NCBI GenBank assembly: GCA_025462645.1
Contig: JAOAPB010000086.1
Coordinates: forward strand, 1-64,000
Origin: Edaphobacter sp.
GTDB taxonomy: Bacteria > Acidobacteriota > Terriglobia > Terriglobales > Acidobacteriaceae
Direction of reading: 5' to 3'
Length of the DNA: 64,000 nt
Shown piece by piece: positions 17,003 through 25,741 of this stretch. The notes under the pieces were generated by a model. The model saw nothing but the letters and a program-made list of their open reading frames with translations, had not been told where the DNA came from and did not search any database. Each line of letters opens with the position of its first letter. Within the stretch, counting starts at the first letter, position 1. Position numbers and translations under genes: made by a program.

Positions 17003-18205
17003 CTATCGCGCAATCTCCGGCAGTGCCGTCACGCAGATCAACCCCTGCGTCAAAAGCACCGTGCCCCCAAGCGCAAGAAACAGCTTGCGGTACCGCGTCT
17101 CCAGCGCATCCGCAAACACGCCGCCCACAAACGTGAACAGGAACGGCAACGCCCAGAACCACGGCTGCGTCATCACCTGCGTCGTCACCAGCGGAAGCAG
17201 CAGCAATGCCATCACCAGCGGAGCCGTATTGCCGAAGTACCGGCACCGCCGAACCGCCATGTACAGCACCAGCGCCACTCCCGTCGCCACCACGATCGGC
17301 CCATTCGCCAGATCCGTGAAGTACCTCCGCGCGCCCTCCAGCGAGAACCAGAACCGCGCTCCACCCCCCGTAAACACATAGGTGAACGGCGCCAGCCGAA
17401 ACGCGTAGAACCCAAACAGGATCATCAGCGCCCCTAGCGCCGAGTAGACCAGGATCTGCATCACATGACTCCGCCGCCGCTCTGCCAGGTACATCATCAA
17501 CACTAGCGCCGCCGCAAATCCGATCATCGCCGCCAGCAGATGCGCCGCCGCCGTCAACCCCAGCGCGGCCGTCAGCAGCACAATCCGCGGACGCCACTTC
17601 CGTCGCGGCCCCTGCATGGCATGAGCCACGCCCATCGCCGTATACACCAGCCCATAGAGTCCCCACATCGCCAGCACTTCATTGTTCGGCGTCACCGCAT
17701 AGCGAACGATCTCCGGGCAACAGCAGTAAAGCCCCAGCGCGAAGAACCCGCCCTCATTCCCAAACAGTCTCCGTGCCACCCACCACAGACCCGCACCCAG
17801 CCACATCGCAAAGAAGATGAACGGCAGGTGCAGCAGATACTTCACGCTGAACAGCTCGTGCCGTGCCTCCCACGTCGACCCATTCAACGACCCGCCCGCA
17901 TACAGCCGATTCTCCGGCTTCCGCAGCGTATCCCCCGCCAGCAGCACCGCTCGCTGCACCGTCAGCGGAAACCCCGCCACCCGATAGGCAAACGTCCCAT
18001 CCCCATTCAGATTCCCACAAGTCGTAAAGTACCCGGCCAGCGGAGAAGGCCGCTCCCACATCTCCCGCCCGCACCGCGCAAACCGATAGTCCTGCGGGGA
18101 GATCTCCTGCCGATGAACCACCCACAGACACTCCGCCATGAAAAACAGGAGCAGCAGCGCGGCAAATCGTTGTGGCCGGCCAATCTCAATCCGCGGAAGC
18201 TTCAT
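17003..18205 (-). CDS. Polytopic membrane protein of unknown function
   Basis: A ~400-residue protein, taken from ATG 18205 (MKLPRIEIGRPQR), followed at once by a membrane helix (FAALLLLFFMAECLWVV). A soluble N-terminal periplasmic loop (QDYRFARCGREMWERP, YFTTCGNLNGDGTFAYRVAG) has two cysteines that could form a disulfide. About eight further hydrophobic segments follow. The layout, one helix then a large first loop, resembles GT39/GT87-like membrane glycosyltransferases, but no acidic catalytic pair is obvious in the loop, so I leave it unnamed. It is divergent from the DUF2251-like gene with 64 bp between starts. Confidence 0.72.
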   Translation of the reverse strand: MKLPRIEIGRPQRFAALLLLFFMAECLWVVHRQEISPQDYRFARCGREMWERPSPLAGYFTTCGNLNGDGTFAYRVAGFPLTVQRAVLLAGDTLRKPENRLYAGGSLNGSTWEARHELFSVKYLLHLPFIFFAMWLGAGLWWVARRLFGNEGGFFALGLYCCCPEIVRYAVTPNNEVLAMWGLYGLVYTAMGVAHAMQGPRRKWRPRIVLLTAALGLTAAAHLLAAMIGFAAALVLMMYLAERRRSHVMQILVYSALGALMILFGFYAFRLAPFTYVFTGGGARFWFSLEGARRYFTDLANGPIVVATGVALVLYMAVRRCRYFGNTAPLVMALLLLPLVTTQVMTQPWFWALPFLFTFVGGVFADALETRYRKLFLALGGTVLLTQGLICVTALPEIAR

Positions 18206-18269
18206 CCCCTGCACATCACTCCACTCATCTCTGTTCCCTTGTCTTTCTTTTATCGTATCGTGAAGAGAT

Positions 18270-18707
18270 ATGCAGTCGCTCTCCTTCACCCCCGGCCGCG
18301 CCTTTCTCTCAGTCGATTCCCCCATCGTCCCCTGGACCGTAGTCTTCGAGGACGAAGGCCTCGCCGGCTACTTCTACGCCTGCGACCGCTCGCAGGAGAA
18401 GCACGAGCACAGCATCCTCGACGCCATGCTCATCTACAACGTCGCCGCCCTCGCCAAGAGCGACGCCGAGCTCAACCGCCCCGAGCCCCAGCGCATCGCC
18501 TCCGTCGAGTGGTCCCGCGACGGCCTGCAAGCTGTCCTCTACCTCGACGGCACCGCCCAGGCACTCTACGACTTCCAGGCCCGCGCCGGCTACTGCCGCA
18601 TGGACTTCCCCAACTTCCTCGAAGAGCAGGGCGACACCTGGCGCAAGTCCACCCATGCCTGGTCCGACGCCGCCCTCCAGCGCTTCGAGTCCGCCCTCTA
18701 CGCCTGA
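18270..18707 (+). CDS. DUF2251-like protein
   Basis: A 145-residue cytoplasmic protein. The segments PWTVVFEDEGLAGYFYACD, ILDAMLIYNV, VEWSRDGLQAVLYLDGTAQA and FQARAGYCRMDFPNF correspond to the pattern I associate with the DUF2251 family. No catalytic residues or biochemical role are known to me. ATG 18270 is preceded by a weak GAAGAGA. There is a short A/T-rich promoter region (CTTTCTTTTATCGTATCG) in the divergent gap to the membrane protein gene. It is a monocistronic gene as far as can be seen. Confidence 0.78.
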   Translation: MQSLSFTPGRAFLSVDSPIVPWTVVFEDEGLAGYFYACDRSQEKHEHSILDAMLIYNVAALAKSDAELNRPEPQRIASVEWSRDGLQAVLYLDGTAQALYDFQARAGYCRMDFPNFLEEQGDTWRKSTHAWSDAALQRFESALYA

Positions 18708-18738
18708 CACAGGCCGGCGTCTCGACCAGAGCGAGAAA

Positions 18739-18891
18739 TTAACGCACCTTTGACTTGCCGGAACCTCGGCTGACGACTTTGATCTCAAAGACCGTCGGCC
18801 ATTGCTTCCCGGTCACGAAGAGTCGATCGTGCCGCGCATCGTAAGCGATCCCGTTCAACATTGTCCTATACCGAAGACGCACGATCTGGCC
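18739..18891 (-). pseudogene. C-terminal remnant of a glutaminyl-peptide cyclotransferase
   Basis: After the cysK stop codon the same frame continues for 50 codons to a TAA at 18739-18741. It contains MLNGIAYDARHDRLFVTGKQ followed by WPTVFEIKVVSRGSGKSKVR. The run LNGIAYD...RLFVTGK.WP..FEI is the very end of the bacterial/plant-type glutaminyl cyclotransferase beta-propeller (PF05096-like). The rest of that gene is absent and cysK occupies the upstream sequence. It has no start codon of its own in a sensible place except an ATG inside the conserved block. I read it as a relic left by a deletion or replacement at this junction. Confidence 0.7.
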
Positions 18892-19947
18892 CTATGGCGC
18901 CGGTTGCAGCCATCCGCTTGGAGTCGAGCGCGATATCCCCAGCTCCTCCTCCGTCATATCGACAGAGACATCGGCGAAGAGCGGTGTAGTCAGATAGCGC
19001 TCTCCCGTATCAGGCAGCATGCACAGAATTGTCGACCCCTTAGGAGCCTCCGCGCACACCCGCAGCGCCGCCGCGAAGGTCGCGCCGGAGGTGATGCCGA
19101 CGAAGATTCCCTCTTTGCGTGCGAGCTCTCGACTCCAGCGCATCGCCTCTGCGTTCTCGACACGCAGAACCTTCTCAATGGCCTTCGTCTCCACGGCATC
19201 TGCCGTCAGCTTCGCGATGAAATCCGGGCTCCAGCCCTGTAACGGATGAGGCTTCCAGGAGGGGTGGCTCGCCACCGCCGATCCATCCGGATTCCGTTGC
19301 TGCTCGATCCCGCTTGAGAGCATGGCCGCATCGTCCGGCTCGCACACGATGATCTTCGTCTCCGGCCGCTCCTTTGCCAGCACTCTGGCCACGCCCTTCA
19401 GCGTGCCTCCGGTGCCGAATCCCGTAACCCAGTAGTCCAGCCTTTCGCCCTTGAAGTCTTCCAGTATCTCTTGGGCCGTCGTTCGGGAGTGCATGTCGGC
19501 ATTGGCCTCATTCTCGAACTGCCGCGTGAGAAACCAGCCATGCGTCTCAGCCAGTTCGATAGCCTTGGCGACCATGCCCAGGCCTCTGCCTGCCGCAGGG
19601 GTCAGCACAACCTTCGCCCCCAGGAACCGCATCAGCTTACGCCGCTCGACGCTGAAGGTCTCCGCCATCGTAACGACAAGTGGATACCCCTTCTGAGCGC
19701 ACACCATGGCCAACCCAATCCCCGTATTGCCGCTCGTCGCCTCGATCACGGTCTGCCCCGGCTTGAGGCGTCCGGTCTTCTCGGCATCCTCGATCACTCC
19801 AAGGGCCAGACGATCCTTGACCGAGCCGAGTGGGTTGAATGCCTCGATCTTGACGAAGAGATTTACGTCAGGAGGTGCCAGCCTGTTGATCCTGACTACG
19901 GGAGTGTTGCCGACTGTTTCAAGGATGTTGGAATATCGATGTCCCAC
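18892..19947 (-). CDS. Cysteine synthase family PLP enzyme
   Basis: A ~351-residue fold-type II PLP enzyme similar to O-acetylserine sulfhydrylase, which makes cysteine from O-acetylserine and sulfide. Visible motifs: NILETVGNTPVVRI at the start, the PLP lysine in LGSVKDRLA, the substrate loop ATSGNTG, the phosphate loop GFGTGGT, and GITSGATFAA. The C-terminus is extended beyond classical CysK with an insertion around residues 210-240 (SSGIEQQRNPDGSAVASH), so CysK, CysM or a cystathionine-synthase-like role cannot be separated. The start is GTG 19947, chosen because AAGGAG lies 6 bp upstream; the longer frame from 19968 would swallow this ribosome site. It abuts the cyclotransferase remnant. 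Confidence 0.88.
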   Translation of the reverse strand: MGHRYSNILETVGNTPVVRINRLAPPDVNLFVKIEAFNPLGSVKDRLALGVIEDAEKTGRLKPGQTVIEATSGNTGIGLAMVCAQKGYPLVVTMAETFSVERRKLMRFLGAKVVLTPAAGRGLGMVAKAIELAETHGWFLTRQFENEANADMHSRTTAQEILEDFKGERLDYWVTGFGTGGTLKGVARVLAKERPETKIIVCEPDDAAMLSSGIEQQRNPDGSAVASHPSWKPHPLQGWSPDFIAKLTADAVETKAIEKVLRVENAEAMRWSRELARKEGIFVGITSGATFAAALRVCAEAPKGSTILCMLPDTGERYLTTPLFADVSVDMTEEELGISRSTPSGWLQPAP

Positions 19948-20079
19948 TGTCTGCTCCTTCGGATGCACGTGGCTACTTCTTCATTGTCGATGGTTCGGCC
20001 TGCATACAACGATGCTTTCGAGATGACCTGGGCCCTAGTCTCAATCAAATGAGCTGCAAATACCAGAGGCGCTACCAGC

Positions 20080-20607
20080 TCACCCCAGAAAAAGTTCTTC
20101 TACTTCAAGCCAGTCCTGCACTCGCTTGAACCCTGTTATCCCCACATTATGCGGTGAGCTGTACAGGATCCCCTCGCCCTCGAACCGCCGCAGCTGCCGA
20201 GGATTGTCATCGATCAGGTAGTCCGCCCGCAGAATCCCCTTATCGCCGCAATAGACAATGTGCGAGGCCGGGATAAATGGAAAGTGGGTCGCCAGCCAAC
20301 GATACTTCTGCTGAAACGACGTCGGGATCTCCATCGCTGCCGTTGCGATGAACACCTCATAGTTCATCTGCAGCCGCCGCACCACCCGCTGCGACTCCGG
20401 CATCACCGCCAGCCCCTCGAAGAAGTCCTCAGACCGAAGATACGCGTCCAATACCGCATGTCGATCCGTCGAAACTACCTCCCACAGCCACTTCCCCTGC
20501 AGGTCCGCTACGGTGATCTCTTCCCCGTAATGCTGGTTGTAACGCAACAGATGCTCACCCAACGCATCCGCCATCACCTCATCCATATCGATACAAATTC
20601 TCTTCAC
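20080..20607 (-). CDS. 5'(3')-deoxyribonucleotidase, NT5C-like HAD enzyme
   Basis: A 175-residue HAD-superfamily phosphatase. Motif I is DMDEVMAD at residues 7-14 (nucleophile and acid/base Asp). Motif II is the Thr in VFIATAAME, and motif IV is DDNPRQL. The cap region LQGKWLWEVV fits the NT5C family of 5' deoxypyrimidine nucleotidases, which dephosphorylate dNMPs. GTG 20607 must be the start because the next Met is inside motif I. It is downstream of the zinc-ribbon gene on the same strand with 46 bp between and may be co-transcribed with it. Confidence 0.85.
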   Translation of the reverse strand: MKRICIDMDEVMADALGEHLLRYNQHYGEEITVADLQGKWLWEVVSTDRHAVLDAYLRSEDFFEGLAVMPESQRVVRRLQMNYEVFIATAAMEIPTSFQQKYRWLATHFPFIPASHIVYCGDKGILRADYLIDDNPRQLRRFEGEGILYSSPHNVGITGFKRVQDWLEVEELFLG

Positions 20608-20653
20608 CGTCTTAATTCTAGCCTCTGATCCCTGTGCTTACAGCTTCCTGTGC

Positions 20654-21433
20654 TCACAGCGATCTTATAATCGAGGCCGCAATACTCTCTACCGGCACCG
20701 TCTTTCGCTGCGGAGCGTCTCGGGCGGGATCGTAGTACAGCAATCGCCCGCAGCTCTCGCATGTCATCATCGTCTCGTCGTTCCCACGATCGCGAATGTC
20801 ATTCCACTTCTGCGGCCGCATCATCATCTGGCAGGCCATGCACTTCTGGTTCAGCGCCTCGGCCACCGCCGTTCCCTTCGCCTTCGCAATCCGGTCGTAT
20901 ATCGAGAGCGCGTTCTCCCCGATCTCCGGCCGCAACGCCGCACGCTTCGCCTCCACCTCAACCAGAGCGGTCTTATCCAGCGCAATCGTCTGCTCCGCCC
21001 TCGCCCGCTCACGCTCCAGAATCTTCTCGTCCGAGGCCACCGCCTCATCCGCCAGCGCCTTCTGCGCGTCCAGCCCCTCGCTCCGCTCCATGCTCTCGAG
21101 CTCCGCATCCTCGAGCTTGCCCACCTCCGCCCGGGCAAACGCAATCTCATGCTCGAACGCCGTCACCTGCACCGTCGTTGTCGCCTGATCCAGCTGCTTC
21201 TGCACCTTCGCGATCTTCGCCTGGTGGCCCTTCACATCCAGCTCCTGTTGCCGCCGCAGCTTCTCTTCCTTCGCAATCAAACCCACCACGACGGCCCGTT
21301 GCCCAACGGTAGCCTTTGCCTTGGCCGCCAGCCCCGCCACATGCTTCGGCAGCGCGGCCATCTCATCCCGCAGCCGCTTCGCCTCCACATCGAGGCCCTG
21401 CAAAACAACTAACTTTTCAAGATCTGGATGCAT
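20654..21433 (-). CDS. Zinc-ribbon coiled-coil protein (DUF164/CdsZ-like)
   Basis: A ~259-residue protein. Residues ~10-180 form a long antiparallel coiled coil rich in Glu, Lys, Arg and Ala. The C-terminal C4 zinc ribbon is CMACQ and CESCGR (about residues 200-230), followed by LLYYDP. This layout is that of the DUF164 / zf-RING_7 family. Members are cytosolic and have been linked to translation or secretion-partner functions in different bacteria; the role here is not known. ATG 21433 is chosen because GAGGTG lies just upstream. It is divergent from the pseudokinase-SPOR gene. Confidence 0.88.
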   Translation of the reverse strand: MHPDLEKLVVLQGLDVEAKRLRDEMAALPKHVAGLAAKAKATVGQRAVVVGLIAKEEKLRRQQELDVKGHQAKIAKVQKQLDQATTTVQVTAFEHEIAFARAEVGKLEDAELESMERSEGLDAQKALADEAVASDEKILERERARAEQTIALDKTALVEVEAKRAALRPEIGENALSIYDRIAKAKGTAVAEALNQKCMACQMMMRPQKWNDIRDRGNDETMMTCESCGRLLYYDPARDAPQRKTVPVESIAASIIRSL

Positions 21434-21710
21434 GAAACACCTCATTTCACCGCCATCAACGCGACACGATCCGCGAATAGCGGGAAAAATCGAAGTCTAC
21501 CACTCCAACCCTCACCTTCGAAGCCCGCAGCGCGCAGCGCATGACCACCGATCACCGGCAACGCGCATCAAAGGCAGAGGAAGGATAGGAAGAAAACGGA
21601 AGCTCACCTCGAAATCTGTTCCACCAGCGCTGGCCTGCCTCTAACCCCATCCGCATCTCCTGTGATTACCCCTTTCACTTCAATTGAGAACGTTAGTCCG
21701 ATGGAGGATA

Positions 21711-23138
21711 ATGAATGTCGGTGTTATTGAAGAGACGCACGCCGTGTACGCCTCCGGTGAACGCGTCCGTTTGCTTCCCTCGCCATCACGGCATTCTTCC
21801 TTGAACAAATTCCCCAGGATTGGAAACTATATGCAACTTTGGAACGACTACGAAGGAAGAACCATCGCAGAAGCCTATCCTCTGGAAAAGCTCCTCTCCC
21901 CCGAGGGCCGCAGTGCTTATTTCTCCACCTCCAACGGCACAGGAACCCCTGCCGTCATCCGTCTGATCGAAGCCCACTTCGACGAGGCGGAGATCCTTGC
22001 CCGCTGGCGCATGGTCTCCGGGATCAAACAAGACAATCTCGTAACCATGAGAAAGTGCGGCCAGACCACACTCGACGGCGCCTCCGTCGTCTACGCCGTC
22101 ATGGAGCCCACCGAGGCCAACCTCGCCGAAATCCTCAGGAATCGCCCCCTGACCGTCGACGAGACCCGGCAGTTAGCCACCAGCCTCGTCGCCGCGCTCC
22201 AGGCCCTGCACGACCGCAATCTCATCCACGAGCACATCGAGCCCGCCAACGTCCTCGCCGCCGGCGAAGTCATCAAGCTGCGCAGCGACTGCATCCGCGA
22301 AGCCCCCGAGGGACAGGAAGGAGCTACCCTGAAGGCCCGCGACGTCCACGATCTGGCCATCGTCCTGCTCCAGGCGCTCACCCGCCAGCGCACCTTCCAG
22401 GCCACAGCCGCACCGCTCGCCGCCCCCTTCGACCAGATCGTTCGCAATGGCCTCAACGGCACATGGGGCCTCTCCCAGATCGCCGCAGCCGTCGCGCCCC
22501 CCGTCGCGCCTCGCCCGCAACCGCAGCCACCTGTGAAGCCCGCCGCGGTTGCCGCCTCCCCCACCCCAGCCGCAAAAGCCCCGATCCCCACCCAATCCCA
22601 AACGATCGCGGCAAAGCCAGCCGCCCCAACAGACCGGATAGTCAATCCAGTAGAGACAGAACCTCGCCGGTCCGGCCTATGGATTGCAGGCGCCATCGGA
22701 GTTCTGTTCCTGTTCTTCCTCGCCTGGTACTTCCTGCACACCAAGAGTCCCGCCCAGCCAATCTCAACCCTGGCCACCGTCGGTCGGACGGAGACCCCCT
22801 CGTCCACCCCGACCAGCGCCCCTTCACCCCGGGCCACCCCAGCGCCCAGCTCGGCAGTTGCAGCAAAGCCATCCCCAGACACTGGCTCCCCCCGCACCCA
22901 ATGGCGAGTCGTGGCCTTTACCTACAATCACCAGGATCAGGCGCAGCAGAAGGTCGATCTCCTCGCCAAACAGAACGCATCGCTTAATCCCGAAGTCTTC
23001 ACGCCCAACGGACGTGCCCCCTACCTCGTCACAGTAGGCGGCCCCATGAGCCGAGAGCAGGCAGCCGCGTTCAAGAAAAAGGCCCGTGCCGCAGGTCTCC
23101 CCCGCGACACCTATACACAGAACTACACCACACGTTAG
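21711..23138 (+). CDS. Pseudokinase-like membrane protein with C-terminal SPOR-like domain
   Basis: A ~475-residue protein with an unusual domain order. Residues ~45-250 follow a protein-kinase fold: hinge-like YAVMEPTEANLAEIL, helix E-like LVAALQALHDRNLIH, then HEHIEPANVL where active kinases have HRDLKPxN, and IKLRSD where DFG would be. The catalytic Asp, Lys and DFG are therefore missing. A Pro/Ala-rich linker leads to one membrane helix (LWIAGAIGVLFLFFLAWYFL), a second low-complexity Pro/Ser/Thr stretch, and a C-terminal SPOR-like domain (WRVVAFTYNHQDQAQQKVDL, FTPNGRAPYLVTVGG), which in known proteins binds denuded septal glycan. Start ATG 21711 has GGAGGA upstream; ATG 21831 is an alternative that begins at the kinase-like fold. 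Confidence 0.82.
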   Translation: MNVGVIEETHAVYASGERVRLLPSPSRHSSLNKFPRIGNYMQLWNDYEGRTIAEAYPLEKLLSPEGRSAYFSTSNGTGTPAVIRLIEAHFDEAEILARWRMVSGIKQDNLVTMRKCGQTTLDGASVVYAVMEPTEANLAEILRNRPLTVDETRQLATSLVAALQALHDRNLIHEHIEPANVLAAGEVIKLRSDCIREAPEGQEGATLKARDVHDLAIVLLQALTRQRTFQATAAPLAAPFDQIVRNGLNGTWGLSQIAAAVAPPVAPRPQPQPPVKPAAVAASPTPAAKAPIPTQSQTIAAKPAAPTDRIVNPVETEPRRSGLWIAGAIGVLFLFFLAWYFLHTKSPAQPISTLATVGRTETPSSTPTSAPSPRATPAPSSAVAAKPSPDTGSPRTQWRVVAFTYNHQDQAQQKVDLLAKQNASLNPEVFTPNGRAPYLVTVGGPMSREQAAAFKKKARAAGLPRDTYTQNYTTR

Positions 23139-23146
23139 CCGTTCCG

Positions 23147-23252
23147 CCGGTAGGTTGGTGAGATACTGACACTTCGCCAACCTGCCGGCCACTTTCAAGA
23201 CCGGAAACCGAATACCGCCCGCATTCAGCGACATTAAAGAGACAACCTACCG
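23147..23252 (+). promoter_or_regulatory. Leader with two mutually exclusive pairings before the EmrB-type exporter
   Basis: CCGGTAGGTTGG (23147-23158) can pair with CCAACCTGCCGG (23177-23188), one G-U wobble, 18-base loop. The same left arm CGGTAGGTTG (23148-23157) can instead pair perfectly with CAACCTACCG (23243-23252). One arm with two alternative partners is the shape of an attenuator or switch. The first hairpin also sits just after the SPOR gene stop and could simply be its terminator, although no T-run follows. The exporter starts at 23307. Confidence 0.4.
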
Positions 23253-23306
23253 CTAAATCCTTGAATCTTGGTCCTCCCGCCTCGAATCCAATCCACAGTT
23301 TTAAAA

Positions 23307-24974
23307 ATGGCATCCACAACACTCGATCTCGCAGACGCGAAGCCTCTCGACGCGCATCACGCCGTAGACCGTCCCTGGCGACCACGCATCAATCCGTGGA
23401 TCGTCGCCATGACGGTCACGCTCGCCACCTTCATGGAGGTGCTCGACTCCTCCATCGCCAACGTCGCTCTGCCCCACATCGCCGGCGGCCTCGGCGCCAC
23501 CCAGGACGAGGCAACGTGGGTCCTCACCGCCTATCTCGTAGCCAACGCCATCATCCTTCCCGCCGGCGCCTACATGACCACCTTCATCGGGCGCAAGAAG
23601 TTCTACATGATCTGCGTCGCCCTCTTCGGCATCAGCTCCGCGCTCTGCGGCTTCGCGCCCTCGCTCCCCATCCTCGTCTTCTGCCGCATCCTGCAGGGCA
23701 TCGGCGGCGGCGGCCTCGCGCCGTCGGAGCAAGCCATTCTGGCCGACACCTTCCCCCCCGAGAAGCGCGGCCAGGCCTTCGCCATGTACGGCCTCGCCGT
23801 CGTCTGCGCGCCAGCCATCGGTCCCACCCTCGGCGGCTACATTACCGACAACTTCGACTGGCGCTGGATCTTCTTCCTCAACGTCCCCATCTGCCTCCTC
23901 TCCCTCTTTCTCACCTCCCGCATCGTCGAAGACCCACCATGGGTCGAAAAGCAGGTCAAGCAGTCCCAGAAGGGCGGCATGAAGCTCGACTTCCTCGGCT
24001 TCGGTCTCCTCGGCCTCACCTTCGGCTCTCTCGAATTCGTCCTCGACAAGGGTCAGGAAGACGACTGGTTCGGCTCCAAGCTCATCACCTTCTTCATCGT
24101 CACCATGGTCGTCGCCTTCGTCGCCATGATCTGGTGGGAGCTCAAACAGCTCCGCGAAGGCCACCGACCCATCCTCAATCTCACCCTCTTCAAACGCCCT
24201 AACTTCGCCATCAGCTTCACGCTGATGTTTGTCCTCGGCTTCACGCTCTACGGCACCACCATCCTCATCCCGCAGTTTGTCCAGACCCTCCTCGGCTACA
24301 CAGCCGAGCTCGCCGGCCTCGTCCTCTCCCCAGCCGGCCTCATGATGATGGCCATGATGCCCGTCGTCGGCCTCCTCTCCAGCAAGGTCGACCCGCGCAA
24401 GCTCCTCGCCTACGGCTTCCTCATGCTCACCGCCTCGCTCATTTATATGGCCCAGCTGAACCTCGGCCTCAGCTACGGCCAGCTCGTCTTCATGCGCATC
24501 TTCCAGGCCTCCGGTCTCGCCTTCCTCTTCATTCCGATCAACACCATCGCCTACATCGGCGTGAAGCAGACCGAGAGCAACGACGTCTCCGGCCTCACCA
24601 ACCTCGCCCGCAACATCGGTGGCTCCTGCGGCACTGCGTTCATGGCCACGATGCTCACCCGACGCACCGCCGCGCACGAGTCCAACATGGTTCGTAACCT
24701 CACCACCGCCAACACTGCCTTCAACGAGCGGGTCAAGTCCCTCGCCCACTCCTTCGTCGCAGGCAACGGTACAAAGCCAAAGGGCGGTGACGCCTCATTC
24801 GGCGCCATCCACACTGCCCAGGCCTATATCTACAACCAGCTCCATCGCCAGGCCGCCACCCTCGCCTACATCGACATCATCCAGGATCTCGCCATCTTCT
24901 GCGCCTGCATGTTGCCCCTGCTCTTCTTCATCCCCCGCCCACCCAAGCACGCCAGTCCCTCCGCCGGACACTAA
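23307..24974 (+). CDS. DHA2-family MFS drug exporter (EmrB/QacA type)
   Basis: A ~555-residue transporter with about 14 membrane helices, the DHA2 (14-TMS) group that exports hydrophobic drugs using the proton gradient. Helix 1 holds MTVTLATFMEVLDSSIANVALP with the D1 motif LDSSIANVALP. Motif A follows (AYMTTFIGRKKFY), then motif B (RILQGIGGGG) and motif C in helix 5 (GLAVVCAPAIGPTLGGYI). The C-terminal half includes a long periplasmic loop with HESNMVRNLT. The ATG at 23307 starts MASTTLDLADAKP. There is no EmrA-type membrane fusion protein or TetR regulator next to it, so the partner and inducer are unknown; the upstream leader may control it. Confidence 0.93.
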   Translation: MASTTLDLADAKPLDAHHAVDRPWRPRINPWIVAMTVTLATFMEVLDSSIANVALPHIAGGLGATQDEATWVLTAYLVANAIILPAGAYMTTFIGRKKFYMICVALFGISSALCGFAPSLPILVFCRILQGIGGGGLAPSEQAILADTFPPEKRGQAFAMYGLAVVCAPAIGPTLGGYITDNFDWRWIFFLNVPICLLSLFLTSRIVEDPPWVEKQVKQSQKGGMKLDFLGFGLLGLTFGSLEFVLDKGQEDDWFGSKLITFFIVTMVVAFVAMIWWELKQLREGHRPILNLTLFKRPNFAISFTLMFVLGFTLYGTTILIPQFVQTLLGYTAELAGLVLSPAGLMMMAMMPVVGLLSSKVDPRKLLAYGFLMLTASLIYMAQLNLGLSYGQLVFMRIFQASGLAFLFIPINTIAYIGVKQTESNDVSGLTNLARNIGGSCGTAFMATMLTRRTAAHESNMVRNLTTANTAFNERVKSLAHSFVAGNGTKPKGGDASFGAIHTAQAYIYNQLHRQAATLAYIDIIQDLAIFCACMLPLLFFIPRPPKHASPSAGH

Positions 24975-25152
24975 ACCGCGTCATCTCTTTTCTTGTCACC
25001 CCATTGACATCCGTCCTGCGACAGTGCAAGCTTTTCTCGCATCAGGAATCAGGACATTGAGGCGTCAATACCCCAGGGTATGAGGCTCAAGCGATTCCCG
25101 GCCCCGACACGTCTTTACCCGGCCCCCTTACCTCAAAGGAGAACTCTTATAT

Positions 25153-25728
25153 ATGAAGCATCTCGCAGGCAAAGTTCTGGCTGTCGCAGGCCTCCTCACT
25201 CTCCTGGGCACCTTCCAGCACAAGGCAAAGGCAGGCGGAGAGGACGACGATTGGTCTTCCACCGAGCAGCATCGCATCAATGTAGGATTCAAGATCGCGC
25301 CCGTACCTCTGAATCTCCGCCGCAAAGATCGGGAAGAACGCGATCGGATAGGCCTTGGCAGCTACCTCGTCAACGCCGTCGGCGGTTGCAACGACTGCCA
25401 CACCAGCCCCTCCTACGTGCCCGGCGGCGACCCCTTCATGGGACAGCCAAAGGTCGTCAATGCCGCTCGCTACCTCGCCGGTGGCCAGCAGTTCGGACCC
25501 TTCACCTCGCGTAATCTCACCCCGGAGAACGGTCTCCCCGCCGGCCGCACCTTTGCCCAGTTCAAGAACATCATGCGAACCGGTATCGACTACGATCACC
25601 TTCACCCGCAGATGGGCCCACTCCTGCAGGTCATGCCCTGGCCCACCTATCAGGACATGACCGATCGCGACCTCCGGGCAATCTACGACTACCTCAGCGT
25701 CATTCCTCCGATCACCCCGGCCTCGTGA
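25153..25728 (+). CDS. Exported monohaem c-type cytochrome
   Basis: A 191-residue protein with a signal peptide (KVLAVAGLLTLLGTFQHKAKA) and one haem c site CNDCH near residue 80, preceded by IGLGSYLVNAVGG. The order 'G-x-YLV...GC..CH' followed by TRNLTPENGLPAGRTFAQF and an R-TG-x-D motif is typical of the cytochrome c subunits associated with alcohol or aldehyde dehydrogenases; the distal Met is probably in the LQVMPWPTYQDMTD segment. It probably works in periplasmic electron transfer. The start ATG follows AAAGGAG at about 12 bp. It is convergent with the GH35 gene and has a shared terminator. Confidence 0.88.
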   Translation: MKHLAGKVLAVAGLLTLLGTFQHKAKAGGEDDDWSSTEQHRINVGFKIAPVPLNLRRKDREERDRIGLGSYLVNAVGGCNDCHTSPSYVPGGDPFMGQPKVVNAARYLAGGQQFGPFTSRNLTPENGLPAGRTFAQFKNIMRTGIDYDHLHPQMGPLLQVMPWPTYQDMTDRDLRAIYDYLSVIPPITPAS

Positions 25729-25741
25729 CCTGATAACAAGC

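Noticed and set aside
15053..17437. A 794-codon open frame on the plus strand antisense to the L,D-transpeptidase
   Set aside because: It is rich in Arg, His, Leu and Pro with no domain, and mirrors the third-position G/C bias of the real gene on the minus strand, whose motifs (SHGCIRV) are clear.
23301..24749. A 482-codon minus-strand frame antisense to the EmrB-type exporter
   Set aside because: Nearly all Glu, Asp, Gly and Ala; it is the shadow of the 14-helix transporter, which has all family motifs.
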